Of a stretch of 64,000 bases of DNA, positions 25,881 through 37,353 are shown piece by piece. The position numbers and the translations under genes are program-made. The notes beneath the pieces are model-generated. The model was not told the DNA's origin. It saw only the letters and a list, made by a program, of their open reading frames with translations, and searched no databases. The stretch comes from Artemia franciscana (taxonomy: Eukaryota; Arthropoda; Branchiopoda; Anostraca; Artemiidae). The stretch lies in contig NC_088867.1 in the NCBI RefSeq assembly GCF_032884065.1, positions 50,031,317-50,095,316 of the forward strand, written 5' to 3'. Numbering within the stretch: position 1 is the first letter of the stretch; the number at the start of each line of letters is the position of its first letter.

Positions 25881-28219
25881 TCCACCACAAGTACATAAAA
25901 TTAAGTCTTAATTCAGGCATATTACAGAATTTTGCATATTCTGTCCATAGGTATTTGTCTGTTATAACACCTATATTAAGTTCTTCATCCATAAAAAAAA
26001 ACTGTAGAACCAGCTTCTTCGTTAGTTCGCAGCTAAGCACGAGACAAGACAAATGAAGTGACAGAATAGATGGGAAATAAATAATTTGGGCTATATATTT
26101 ACCCATTAGTGGGATGGATGTAAAATATAGCGGATCTGTATGCAAAATGTGTTAGGCACAATTATTATGCATATTTTGAAGCAAGAACTGTTTACTAAAC
26201 TTCAATTTCCAAATTTCTTTTAAAAGGGACATTAAAAAGGGAGGGGGGAAACAAGCAAACCCGGGCAACACTAGTATCAAATTATAAAAGAGAAAAACTA
26301 GCAGGATATTTTGTCTATTTGTTTTATAATAAAGGAACAAAGGTTATTTTTTACATATCTGGATGTAACACAGCAAATACTGGACAAGATAGAAATAGGT
26401 TCAGAGACAGCTTGAGGCAGGTGAAATCTGGATGGGAAGTGGCACTTGGGGAAAAAATTCATCTGCCTTTATGTAAAGGTAGATTGTGTTGCTGTGGGCC
26501 AAGTTTCTAATATCATCACTAAGAAAAGAGCCAAGGAAAATATCCAATTACTTTATTGATTAGGCCAGGTAGCTGTCATACATCTTGTGCACCTTTTAGT
26601 ATAACTTTCATTTAAAGCTGACTTTAGTCCAACTTTGACTTGAAACTGATGTCTGCCAGCTAGAATTGAGCTTGATGGAAAGAAAAGACTATGTGCATAG
26701 CTTTAGGAAGTCTTCTCTAGCAAAGACTATAAAACTTCACTTCTACTTGCACACTGTGGGTTCTAGCTCTATTACTATTAAACACTTTTCTTTTTGGTCC
26801 CAAGCAAGAATTATATACAGCTCCCCAAAAGGGATTTTCACATTCACAAACCTAGCTGAAAACCCACACTTGAGGTTAGACCCTTTTTGATTAGCTGGAA
26901 TTTGTAAGCTACAACAGGAAAAAGCCGAAGTGTCACTCTTGAACACAGTTACCTTAGATATAGATTGTTTTACATAATTGGGACTGGATTAGTCAAGATT
27001 GGCTAAGTATAACCTAGGAAAACTTTTTTTTTTATATTTAAACTTAAACATAAGTAATCCTTACATATTGGCATATCAAAAGACAATAGTTCTACTTCAC
27101 AACACTTAAACTTACTTTAAATTTTATATTTTTAAACAAGCACAAATTTTCTGGCCTGACCAAAAACAATCTAGATAGTCTAAGAATTTGGGAAAATTGT
27201 ATTTCTCTCTTAGTACCCTAAACCCATTTTTATAGAATCCTTTACAGAGTAAAACTAAGAGACCAAAATTGAAAAAAAAAAAAATCAAAATGAAGCTTCA
27301 CAGAAAATATCAATCACATCATAATTACTATTCATAAAGCTTCTTTATTTACTAAAATTTACATAGTACTTTTGTGTTTGATTAACTAGCCAACTTAAAG
27401 GTCAACTGAACCTTATAGGTTAAAAAGTGTTTAATTTTTTTGTTACAAGATATTTAACTAAAAATGTTATGACTTGATTTTTAGTAAATTAAGCTGATTT
27501 TTCCTTTACATAGTTGGGGGGGGGGGGAATTCAAAACTGACTAGGCAAAAAAAAAAATATTAATAGAAATAAATTTAGAAAATTACATAAAATAGTTTTT
27601 CTTGAGGAATCATGGTAAAGGAGATTGCATTCTACTGTTCAATGGTAGAGAAAACACACCAGACACTATTTTTACATGTAAAATTTACTATAATGAGCAA
27701 ATTTTGGTCCCCTGGTATTAGAACTTATACTGAACAGAAAAAAAGCTCATCCTAATTATTCAAATTTAAAATGGTGTTTGATTGATGACTAGTGAGTCAA
27801 ATATTTTATTTAAATTGACAAACCAGTCAGAAAATAAGAAACTATTACTGAAATTAGGATTTTTTGTATATAAGGTAAACTGCTCCATAATGTTTTTTTT
27901 TTTTTTTTTTTTGTGTTTCTACAGATGTGGAAATTTGATTTTTGGTTTGGTTCTATTTCTGATATTTGTAAGACATGATGGCATTTATTTTACAATACCC
28001 AGAAGTAGAGTAAGAAATTCTAGCCTAAACGCTTGATAGATATGCTAATTGAAGAAGAAAGGAAGAATTGACTCCTAGAATTTGAAAAGTACCTTCCCCT
28101 TTGTATCTTTGTTTCTAAAAGGTAAATCTATAAAAGCAACCCCAAAAAGGTTTTTTGTGTGAATCAGGTTATGGATTTCTGTGGGGGGCGGGGGATATAC
28201 CAGACACTGTTTTTACATG
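25881..28219. other. no recognised feature, AT-rich
   Basis: No gene recognised. A 20-base phrase at 27655 (CAGACACTATTTTTACATGT) recurs almost identically at 28201, immediately left of the pogo-like element. T, G and A homopolymer runs occur at 27894, 27516 and 27548. Confidence 0.5.
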
Positions 28220-28434
28220 TAGGGGAGACTTGGAGCGCTTGGGACAGGTCTATACTTGGGACAGCACCTTCATCTACAAGATGCCATCTAGCATTCACAA
28301 TGGTGTTTTGCCCTATGAATAACTTCACTCATAGGTGACGTGTGCATAAATTTTTATTTCAGTAGCCCACGTAGTTGTCAAGAGAGAGGTAAACAAAGAA
28401 TTTGTTCACCTTTTTGTCACCCCCAAAGACCTAA

Positions 28435-31400
28435 ATACACGGCTGAACCCACAGACAGGCAAGTACTTAACCATTGACCTCACTTTCACAACAACAGACA
28501 TGGTAAATAGTTCAGAAACCCTGTAACCTTGACTCTGACCATGAGATTATATCATTGAAACTAGAGATTAACCCAGTAAGGTCAGGGTACCAACCAGTGA
28601 AAATGTGGAAATTCCAAGACAAACTCTGGAACTCTTGGAAACACAACTTAGACCAAAAAGCTTTGGAAATTAAGACAAGTGATGAGTCAGTGGAATCACT
28701 GTCAAATAAGATTACTTCAGCTATCATAGCCTCCTCAGAAAGAATATTTGGCTACAAACAACCTCATCCAAAAAGACAAAATTCTACTCTGGGATGGAAC
28801 AGTAAATGCCAGAAAGCCTACCTAGAGAAGGAAAAAGCAAAAAATAATTTCTCTAGATACGTCTCAATTGAGAATAAAATAGTTTTTAAGCAAAAGACAG
28901 CAGAATTCAAAAAGAAACTGAAAGCTGAGACACAAGATGGATGGAGAAGGCTCTTTGAAGACAAATTTGGCCACAACACTCCTGTTCAGGAGCTATGGAG
29001 AAACTTCCAGGTTTTTTCAGGCAAAAAAGAAGGAATCCCATCCCTGCAGATATACAGGTGGGAAGGACTACAGAATCTTCAACCAATGGTAAATTTAATC
29101 TCTTCTTTGAAAAGTTTCTGAATGTAGTTACTCCATTACAGTACACACCCCACCAACCTAGTCCCAAAAATAGTACTGCCCCCTTTTCAGCTCCCAGGAA
29201 GTTAAAGACACCATTTCAAAGCTCCAGCCTGGTGCAACTGGCCCTGATGGAATTCACAATTTGATGTTGAAAAATTTGCTAGATACATTTGTTGAGCTAC
29301 TGACACAGCTATTCAACAGATCTGTCATAGAGTCAGCAATACCATCTGAGTGAAATAAGGCAATAGTAATCGCACTTCTCAAGGCAGGTAAAGTCCCTAA
29401 GGTAGTTGATTCATACTGCCCCATATCAATCACTTCTTGTGTTGCAAAACTAATTGAGAGGGTAATAAAACTAAGAATTTTAACCCCATTACCAGACCAC
29501 ATCCAAATTGAACAGCTTGGCTTTTTACCTGGAAGAAGCACCATAGATGCCCTAGTTGGACTAGAGCATATAATAAAACTTAGTTTCAAAAAAGGAAAAG
29601 CTGTCCATGGGATATTTTTAGATATGGATTCAGCATTTGATAGAGTTGATGTGGGGCAACTAATCAGAAAGCTATCTGTACTGGGTTTACCAGACCTACT
29701 GGTAAATTGGATCCACCAATTCTTGATGGGCAGGGAAGTTCAGGCCTCCTTGGGGGGCTCCTACTCAGAGTTTAAGAGAAAAGCTTACGACACTTGACTC
29801 CCTCAAGGATATGTTCTAAGTCCACTTCTCTTCTCAGTGTATTGTCATGATATAAGCCTGGAAAATGTCCTTATAGCAGAGTTTTTTCTGTATGCTGATG
29901 ATATTACTGTTGCAGTTGTGGGGAGAGACCCTTTATGCTTACAGTCAACCTCCCAAAAAGCTGTAGATATGCTATCAATTTGAGCAAATAGTAACAATAC
30001 GGTTTCCACAACCCATAAGTCAGTTAGTGTGTTCTTCCACAAAATGCACAACTTGGCTGCTTTCAAACCACAGATGAAACTTAATGGACAAGGGATTGTA
30101 GTTGCAGAACATGCATGCTTTATGGGAGTTATATTTGACCAAAAAATGACATGGAAACCCCATCTGGATGAGCTGATTGGCAGTCTGAAACAAAGACAAA
30201 ATTTCATTAATGCTCTCTGCCCTGGAAGAAGAGGTGTCCCCACAGCCTTTGCCTCGACTATTGTCAAGTCAGTGGTGATATCCAAGATAGACTTTGGATC
30301 ATTTATATATAGATCAGCTAAAAAATGTCTCCTTAAGAAACTTGACACTACACTTCATGCAATCTTAAGAAGGGCCCTTGGTGACCTAAAATCTACTCCT
30401 ATTGCAACTATGTATTGTGAAGTGGGGATCCAGTCCCTTCACTCCAGAAGAAAATACCTCCTCGCAAGATATTTTGTAAAGAAAATAAGACTCAGGAACC
30501 ACATTATCTACAAAGAAATTATTAACCATTACAACCCTGACATCTGCTTTAAACCAACAGAGATGTCCTCTTTCCAGAGATTCCTTTGCCTTCCGGGCAT
30601 GGAAGAGTTCATGGAGAATGGCAGGCTGACTGTCAATTTGGATGATGAAGTCCTAGTTTGGCCTAGTTTCCTCCAAAGGAATTAGGGGATTGATTATTCC
30701 TAAGATCAGCATCAGAAAAAAGGAGGGCCTCCCCTAAGTACTGATGAAAATCATATTCCTGGGAAAGTTGGCAGAATATCAGGAATACATTCAAGTTTAC
30801 ACAGATGGCTCAAAGACAGAAATAAAATGCAGTTGTGCAGTAGTTATACCCTCCCAGAGCATGTCTCTTTCCTACCATTTACCCCCCAGCCTGAAAATTT
30901 TCTCTGCAGAGCTTATGGCAATTAAGTTTTCACTTCAAGCCATATCAAGCCAAACAGAGAGCAAACATTAGAAGCATATTATCTGATTCACAATGATTCA
31001 CTTTCAGCTCTGGATTACCTCTCACACCAGCAACACCAAGCAAGAAATGTTGCCATTGAGATTGAAAATTTGGTTACTCAACTTGCAAAAAAGGGTAAAT
31101 CTGTTCTATTCATATGGGTTCCAGCACAATGTGGTATAACAGGAAACGAATTAGCAGATCAGGCTGCAAAACAAGCCTCCCAACTAGGCCTGATCACTCA
31201 AACCCCGATTACTGGTCCTGAATTTCTCTCTTCAATCAGCACAAAAACTTTGGAAGAAGAAGAGACTTGGCTCCATTCTTCCCATACTCAACTCCTTGAT
31301 CTCTATGATTATAAGCAGCCATCAAAAGAAATGTACCTCACTTCTTGCATCCTTTCTACTTGCCTATTTCGTCTTAGATGTGGCCATGCAAAGACAAAAT

Positions 31401-31735
31401 CAACACTATTTCAGTGAAAAATGGCTCCATCCCCCAACTGTGACATATGTGGAGTGTATGAAGATATGCGTCACATCATCTTTAACTGTAGAAAATATGA
31501 AAAAAAGAGGGAAGTACTAAGAATTTGCTGTGAGAAGTCATTTAATGCATTCACGATGCGTTCTGTTCTGGGACACCACACGTCTCCTCCATGGGCTAGA
31601 CGACTAAGCACAAACCTCTTGGGTAGATTTGTTAAGACTACTGGTTTGGTTCATTCCCTATAAGTTTTTTTGTTTTTGCACCTATATAATAGTGATTTCA
31701 GAATTATCCTATTTATCATTTTAGATATATTTTAT
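28435..31735 (+). pseudogene. LINE with RT and RNase H, 5'-truncated, broken (I-like)
   Basis: It starts inside the endonuclease (GKYLTIDLTFTTTDMV, then LDSDHEIISLKLEINP in another frame). Next come RT motifs: FLDMDSAFDRVD, PQGYVLSPLLFS and LYADDITVA (about 29885), with stops between them. It continues with MKLNGQGIVV and GVIFDQKMTWKPHL, typical after the RT. An RNase H domain follows: VYTDGSKTEI (about 30800), AELMAIKFSL and FIWVPAQCGITGNELADQ (about 31105). A C-terminal CDICG...H...C motif is at about 31428. RT plus RNase H plus a terminal CCHC-like motif suggests the I superclade. Several frameshifts and in-frame stops make it inactive. It lies inside the pogo-like element, so it is younger than that insertion. 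Confidence 0.8.
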
Positions 31736-31744
31736 CTGCATTTG

Positions 31745-32478
31745 GTTGTATGAGACTGGTTATCAAGGAGGCACACTCGTGCCTCTATAAAGAGGCGAAC
31801 CACGACAATGTTAAGCGATCTTCGGTTCCAGTGGTCGCAGAGGGATGGGGAGGGATGCATTTCGTAGCCCGAGCTCCAACTAAGAAACCTGCCAAATTTC
31901 ATCCCCCTCCGACTTTTCCTTCATGGGGCAAATCTGGCCGAAAGTTTCGACCCACCAACCCCAGCCCCCCTTTAACGTTGTCCGATCGGGCTGAAATTCA
32001 CAATTTAGGGTCCCCTAGGGCCCAGGAGCTTATCCGCGAAATTTCAGCTCGATCCGATAACTCCTTCCCTGTTTTCCAGAAACCACGCATAGCCACTTAA
32101 TTTTCATATTCTTTTTTTTCCTCGACGCCTACAGGTCACAGCCGACATCGGATCTGGGTGTACGAAGACTCATTCGATGCGGAATTCTCCGAGTAAGTTT
32201 CCTTGAAAGTTTCGTAGGAAAATCTTAACCCCCCGAAAGTTTCGACCCCCCAACCCCACCCTCCCCCCCTTTAACGTTGTCCGATCGGGCTGAAATTCAC
32301 AAGTTAAGGTCCCCTACGGCCCAGGAGCTTATCCGCGAAATTTCAGCTCGATCCGATAACTCCTTCCCTGTTTTCCAGAAACCACGCATTAGCCACTTAA
32401 TTAACCCATTTCTCCATAAGAGCCCATGTTAATTTGAAATTTTTAAAATTTATTTAAAAGTTATATTTACACACATGC
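31745..32478 (+). repeat. family E direct repeat, two copies
   Basis: A block of about 165 bases (CGACCCCCCAACCCCA, AACGTTGTCCGATCGGGCTG, GAGCTTATCCGCGAAATTTC, CAGAAACCACGCAT) occurs at about 31935-32100 and again at about 32235-32400. An adjacent block with GACTCATTCGATGCGGAATT recurs at about 32650, inside the inverted-repeat element. So this stretch is probably part of, or derived from, the same element family. Confidence 0.7.
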
Positions 32479-32552
32479 AGGTGGTTAGCTTAGTCGGTAG
32501 AGCGTGGGACATTTAATCCTCGGGTCAAGGGTTCAAGTCCCTTATCGGGCGG
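32479..32552 (+). tRNA. tRNA-Lys(UUU)-like sequence, probably a pseudogene or SINE head
   Basis: The D-arm (TTAGCTTAGTCGGTAGAGC) is followed by a loop CATTTAA placing UUU as anticodon, and by a perfect T-stem and loop (AAGGG TTCAAGT CCCTT). Pol III A-box and B-box-like sequences are therefore present. The acceptor stem fails: 5' AGGTGGT does not pair with 3' ATCGGGC. It lies 14 bases left of the inverted-repeat element. Not a functional tRNA on this evidence. Confidence 0.55.
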
Positions 32553-33017
32553 TTTTTTTTCACAAAATATGAAAAAAACCGTCTTCTTAAAGAGTTAAAG
32601 AGGCTGCGTCCCAAAGTCGAACCTTAAAACGTACAGGAATGTACGAAGGGTGTATGAAGACTCATTCGACGCGGAATTCTCCGAGTAATTTTCCTGGAAA
32701 GTTTCTTTGGGAAATCTTAACCCCCCGATTTTCTAGCTTAGAAAAACCCATTTCCCCATAAGAGCCCAGGTTAATTTTTGAAATTCTTAAAAGTTACGAA
32801 TATCAACATTCAAGTACATCAAAATAATCAGCTCGGCACGGCGAGAATGACTGCAAGCATCATAAAAATCCAGCTCCATTCCAGAAATTAAATTATGTAA
32901 TTGGAAATTCTCCTTGATTGGAAATGTTTTCCAAACTGAACGCAGACGCCATCTAGCATATCAGAAATGAACTTCCTAAACGCCATCTGTCCTTTTTTGA
33001 GAGAAAATTCACAATTT

Positions 33018-33540
33018 ATCTGGATAGAATTGTATCAGCTGAACTTGGGCCAAGTTAGGAAAGAGAGATCTTCTACAGCAGAAGATTAGATTTCCGAAGC
33101 TAAGTACCAGACTAGGCTATCTATCATAATTAATATTTCTCTTGCCTCACCTATCTGGATAGAATTGTATCAGCTGAACTTGGGCCAAGTTAGGAAAGAG
33201 AGATCTTATACAGCAGAAGATTAGATTTCTGAAGCTAAGTACCAGACTAGGCTATCTATCATAATTAATCTTTCTCTTGCCTCACCTATCTGGATAGAAT
33301 TGTATCAGCTGAACGTGGGCCAAGTTAGGAAAGAGAGATCTTCTACAGCAGAAGATTAGATTTCCGAACCTAAGTACCAGATCTATCATAATTAATCTTT
33401 CTCTTGCTTCACCTATATGGATAGAATTGTATCAGCTGAACTTGGGCCAAGTTAGGAAAGAGAGATCTTCTACAGCAGAAGATTAGATTTCCAAAGCTAA
33501 GTACCAGATCTATCATAATTAATCTTTCTCTTGCCTCACC
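33018..33540 (+). repeat. four-copy tandem repeat of 127-135 bases
   Basis: Units start at 33018, 33153, 33288 and 33415 (ATCTGGATAGAATTGTATCA, then CAAGTTAGGAAAGAGAGATC and CAGCAGAAGATTAGATTTCC). Each unit ends TTTCTCTTGCCTCAC, which resembles a polypyrimidine tract; the last is followed by CAG|GTC. The array ends about 15 bases before the first ATG of the unknown ORF, so it may carry a promoter or splice acceptor. Confidence 0.92.
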
Positions 33541-34466
33541 AGGTCTTTTCTACAATGCCAAGCAAAGCTTGGCAACTAAAGCAGAAAATGAAAAGTAAGT
33601 ATGATGAGAAAAAACAAGAAATTAGCGAGATAAAAAGGAAATACTACCAGGAAAATAAGGACCGAATCAAGGAGGATGTAAAGAGCCGCTTTCAAACAAA
33701 TGAGACGGCAAAGGAGCGTAACCAAACAAAAGCTTTGAAAAGAAATTTCAAACTGTATGCAGCATCACAAGATTATCGCTCAAGGAAAAAACAGGCAAGC
33801 CTCACTCAGTACAACAACCACAAGGACAAATTTTCACAACTGTTTGGTGACTACTACAAGAGAAACAGGGACATTTTGACTGCAAAAATATGGGTGAGAA
33901 CATAGATAAAAAATGGTACACCATCACCCCTGTCGCGAACCAAACATGGAAAAAAAGGTAATAAAGCGCCACCCGCAGCAGAAGCTACCAGCATCTCATT
34001 TTCTGCATGCTACTGTCATGCTACAGCATTCAAAAAAGCTGTAGAACACAGAATGGCGAATGATATAATTTTGTCCCAGAGATCGCGCGTGAAACAAAAG
34101 CGACACAGACAGTATTATTTGGGAGAAGCGCGTAAAGTACAGAAAATGCAGAATGATTTAAAGGAGATGCAACAAGTTCTGAATATGCACTATTGCAACA
34201 CGGAAGACTCGAAGGAAGCCATAAAATTGGAATTTGCACATGCAAACAATGTCATAGAAATGGCAACAAATTCGCTCGCAAAGCGACATGCGCTTAATGC
34301 AGCAAAATGCGAAAAATTTCTCGACAACTTGCCAGAAGACGAACCCCCAACCCTTGAAGACTTTACAACAGCTATGGGTAATTTGAGACAACACAGTGAG
34401 TACACAGAGCCATATTTTTATGAAACAGCCCACACTAACTACGGAACTAATATCTGTCGCGTATAA
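33531..34466 (+). pseudogene. unknown lysine/glutamate-rich protein, one in-frame stop
   Basis: Two ORFs (33531-33905 and 34053-34466) are in the same frame and joined by open sequence, interrupted only by TAG at 33903-33905. The first credible ATG is at 33555 (MPSKAWQLKQKMKSKYDEKK). The N-terminal half is a highly charged probable coiled coil (EIKRKYYQENKDRIKEDVKS). The C-terminal half holds QRSRVKQKRHRQYYLGEARK, another helical stretch, and LDNLPEDEPPTLEDFTTAMG near its end. Charged repeats of this sort occur in accessory proteins of large DNA transposons, but I cannot name a family. The protein lies inside the 2.2 kb inverted-repeat element and is probably its own gene. The stop could be a mutation or an assembly error. 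Confidence 0.5.
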
Positions 34467-34467
34467 T

Positions 34468-34652
34468 AGGGCTGCCGCCCCCCAAACCCCCCACTTTTAA
34501 AGACTCTTTTGTACAGGTTTTTTGTTTTGTTAATTAAAAGAGGGCCTTTCCGAAGCCAAGAGCGGGGGGTCAGGGGGGCGGCAGGGCAGCCCCCCACAAC
34601 AAAAAAACCTGTATAAAAGAGTCTTTAAAGCGGGGGGTTTGGGGGGCGGCGG
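34468..34652. repeat. GC-rich inverted repeat after the unknown ORF
   Basis: The left arm GCTGCCGCCCCCCAAACCCC...TTAAAGACTCTTTTGTACAGG (34470-34520) pairs with CCTGTATAAAAGAGTCTTTAA...GGGGGGTTTGGGGGGCGGC (34607-34652). The arms are about 50 bases with a loop of about 85 bases. It starts just after the stop codon, so it could act as a transcript end hairpin or be an inner element boundary. Confidence 0.8.
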
Positions 34653-35399
34653 ACCCCAACTGCCTCTCCTAATTCCTGTACGTTTTAAGGTTCGACTTTG
34701 GGACGCAGCCTCTTTAACTCTTTAAGAAAACGAAGTTTTTTTCATATTATAATGTGTAAGAATTGCATTATTTATTATAATTGTGTGGTATATGAATTTT
34801 AATTGCTGTTTGACAATGCATAGTTGCAGTATTTTGATTCCTGTTTTTCAACGCATGCAGTTGCTGCAGGCGAATAACCCCCTTCTATTAGCAAGTCAAG
34901 TGATACTGTTCTGGTTCAGTGAATACTGACTGAAGTGACACCCAAACAAGCTAGTGATTATAGAAGGCACAGAACAACTGAGTGATACAAACGCATATGA
35001 CCTATTGGTTGAACACATCAAACCCTAAACAACAATAGCAACAAAGAATTTGTAAGTGTATTTTCTAAGATTTCCGAAATCTGTGTAGTTAGTTGCGAAC
35101 GCACCATTGCAGATATTTACAAAAGAATAGGACTATGTATTGGTGATGGACATTGAAATGATGTGTAGCCAGGAGTATCTGCATTATCTACTGTGAACAC
35201 TAAGCTATATTTTTTTGTATCAATACACACCTTAATTTATACTTGGGACATGTCCCAAGTAGTAAGAATATAGAATCTACAACCAAATCTTAAATTATGT
35301 CCCAACTAGATCTCTTAGTACTTTTCATGATTAATTCTGTTCACACCCTGACTAGGTAAACTCAACCTCTAAGTTCTAACAGCCTTTTTTTCTAGTTTT

Positions 35400-37353
35400 T
35401 ATTAACAAGGGGAAGAAAAACCCTTGAGGCGAGTCATACCAGTCAATGAAGGAACCTTGAGGCGAGTCATAGCAGATATTTTGTCAAAAAAGTAATCTGT
35501 ACAAGAAGCTGTTAAAATGTGTGGCCTGTCCAAAACTTCTCTACATAGGCACCTGACTTCCCACATGACAAACTCTAGTAGAGATGCAGTCAATACCCCT
35601 TTTATATGCCAGTCAAAAATAACCCACAACAAGATTTTGACCACTGAGCAAGAAACAGAGCTGAAAAAATACCTGATTGAGGCATCTAAGCTACATTATG
35701 GGCTTGGAATTTTTGAAGTCAAAACGCTAGTCTCTGAATATGCCAAGAGAAATGGTATATCTTACCCTGCAGGGTGGGATGCCAAACAACAGGCAGGGGC
35801 AACTTGGTATTACAGCTTTATGGCTAGAAATCTGTCATTTAGCTTAAGGACACCAGAACAAACCAGCCTTGCAAGGGCTACAAGTTTCAATCAACGTACA
35901 GTTTCCATATTCTTTGACAAACTGAAGGGCATCATGGGAAAAATTCAGATTTCAGTCTCAGAATATTTGGAATATGGATGAATGTGGCCTGACCACTGTA
36001 TAGAAGGTTGCTGCCGAGTCAGGGGTTAGACAAGTTGGAAGGAGCACTTCTGCAGAGAAGGGCCAAACTGTTACAATTCTAGCAACTGTGTCAGCTCTTG
36101 GAAACACAATTCTCCAGTCCTGGATTTCCCAAGAAAAAAAGTGACCCCCAGAATGACCATGGGAACACCCACTGGAACTCTGGCTTTTCGAGGAGGTGAA
36201 AGTGGATGGACCAATTCTTTAATCTTTGTTGAGTGGATGAAAAACTTCATATCCTATGCACGTCCACAAGCACAGAATCCCTGTCTTCTGATCCTTGACA
36301 ATCATGAATCCCATCTGTCAATTAATGCAATACAGCTAGCAAAAGACAATCACATCATCATACTAACCGTTCCATGACACACCTTGCACAAATTGCAGCC
36401 ACTGGACAAGACTGTGTTTATCCTGTTCAAGCTTCCTTACAACAGAGCAATTCCAAACTGGATGGTGAATACCTAAGCATTCCAGTTTCAATTTATGAGA
36501 TACCTTGGTTCCTTGGACAGCATACTCACTGAGTTTTACTATGAGAAACATGGTGTCAGGATTCTGTGTTTCCGGGATTTCACACTTTAACAATGACATA
36601 TTCACTGATGATGAATATGCACCATCTTCAATTACAGATAGGCCAAAACCTGAAGGTACAACTGGCAAAGGGAACAGTTGAGCCACCGTCGGACTCTGAT
36701 ACAGAAGTTGGTAGCAATGTCTCAACCATCAAGCCTATACAGCTGTAAACCACCCCTCAAACTCCCAAAGGAGTACAAACAATGGATCCTTCCAGTGCTG
36801 TATTACCAGGTGACATTAGACCATTCCCCAAAGCTGGGCCAAGAAAATTTAGAGGTGGAGTTAGAGCTCAAGGGTGTTGCCAAGTGTTGACAGACACATC
36901 CAAGAAAAAGAGAATTGAAGAAAAGGCAGTTGGACAGATTAACAAGAAAAATCAAACTGCATCAAAGGTGAAAAAGCCTGCCAAAAAGGTGTCAGCAAAG
37001 AAGTTTGGCAGAAAACTGAAATATTCCACCATTTCTTTATCTGATACATCTTCAGAAGAATATCTCATGAAACCATGGAGAATCAGATTGATGAAATGGA
37101 GATACAGAGTGGGGACTTTGTCCTTGTCATGGGAGATAAAAAACATGGAAAGAAATTTTACAGTGTAAGAGAAGTTGTCAAAGTTGGTGAGAACAAGGTT
37201 GAAGTCTGCTACTTTAAAAGGGTCACTCCTTTTCAGAAATATGTAGCTACAAAAGCTTCATACCAGTTTGAGAAGTGGCAAGCTGCAAAGAAGCTGCCAA
37301 ACCCAGAACCAACTGGCAAACTGAACACCAGGCCAGACACTTCATTTTTCTGA
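35400..37353 (+). pseudogene. pogo/Tigger-like DDE transposase, inactivated
   Basis: In order there is a helix-turn-helix (AVKMCGLSKTSLHRHL, about 35510-35560), a second DNA-binding region with GISYPAGWDAKQQAGATWYY, and then the DDE_1-type catalytic core. Asp1 is in QNIWNMDECGLTTV (GAT at 35977), Asp2 in CLLILDNHESHLS (GAC at 36297) and Asp3 in KLQPLDKTVF (GAC at 36404). The C-terminal part has SGDFVLVMGDKKHGKKFY and VEVCYFKRVTPFQKYV. Breaks include a TAA upstream of the HTH, a frameshift near 35960, stops after Asp1, and TGA at 36376 where the family has PPHTSHKLQPLD. All three catalytic Asp codons survive but the gene cannot be translated whole. It lies within the inverted repeats at 28222 and 37723. 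Confidence 0.8.

Larger units (their letters stand above)
32566..34748 (+). mobile_element. 2.2 kb inverted-repeat element with unknown ORF
   Basis: The arms 32566-32640 and 34672-34748 are nearly identical reverse complements, with a core of AGAGGCTGCGTCCCAAAGTC. They enclose family E-like sequence, a four-copy tandem repeat, a reading frame of about 310 codons with one stop, and a GC-rich inner inverted repeat. I recognise no transposase motif. It may be a non-autonomous derivative of a larger element; a Helitron or Polinton-like origin is a guess from the lysine/glutamate-rich protein. Confidence 0.65.

Noticed and set aside
32479..32552. Functional tRNA-Lys gene
   Set aside because: The acceptor stem does not pair.
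33018..33540. CRISPR-like regular repeats
   Set aside because: Units are adjacent 127-135 base duplicates with no spacers, in a eukaryotic transposon.
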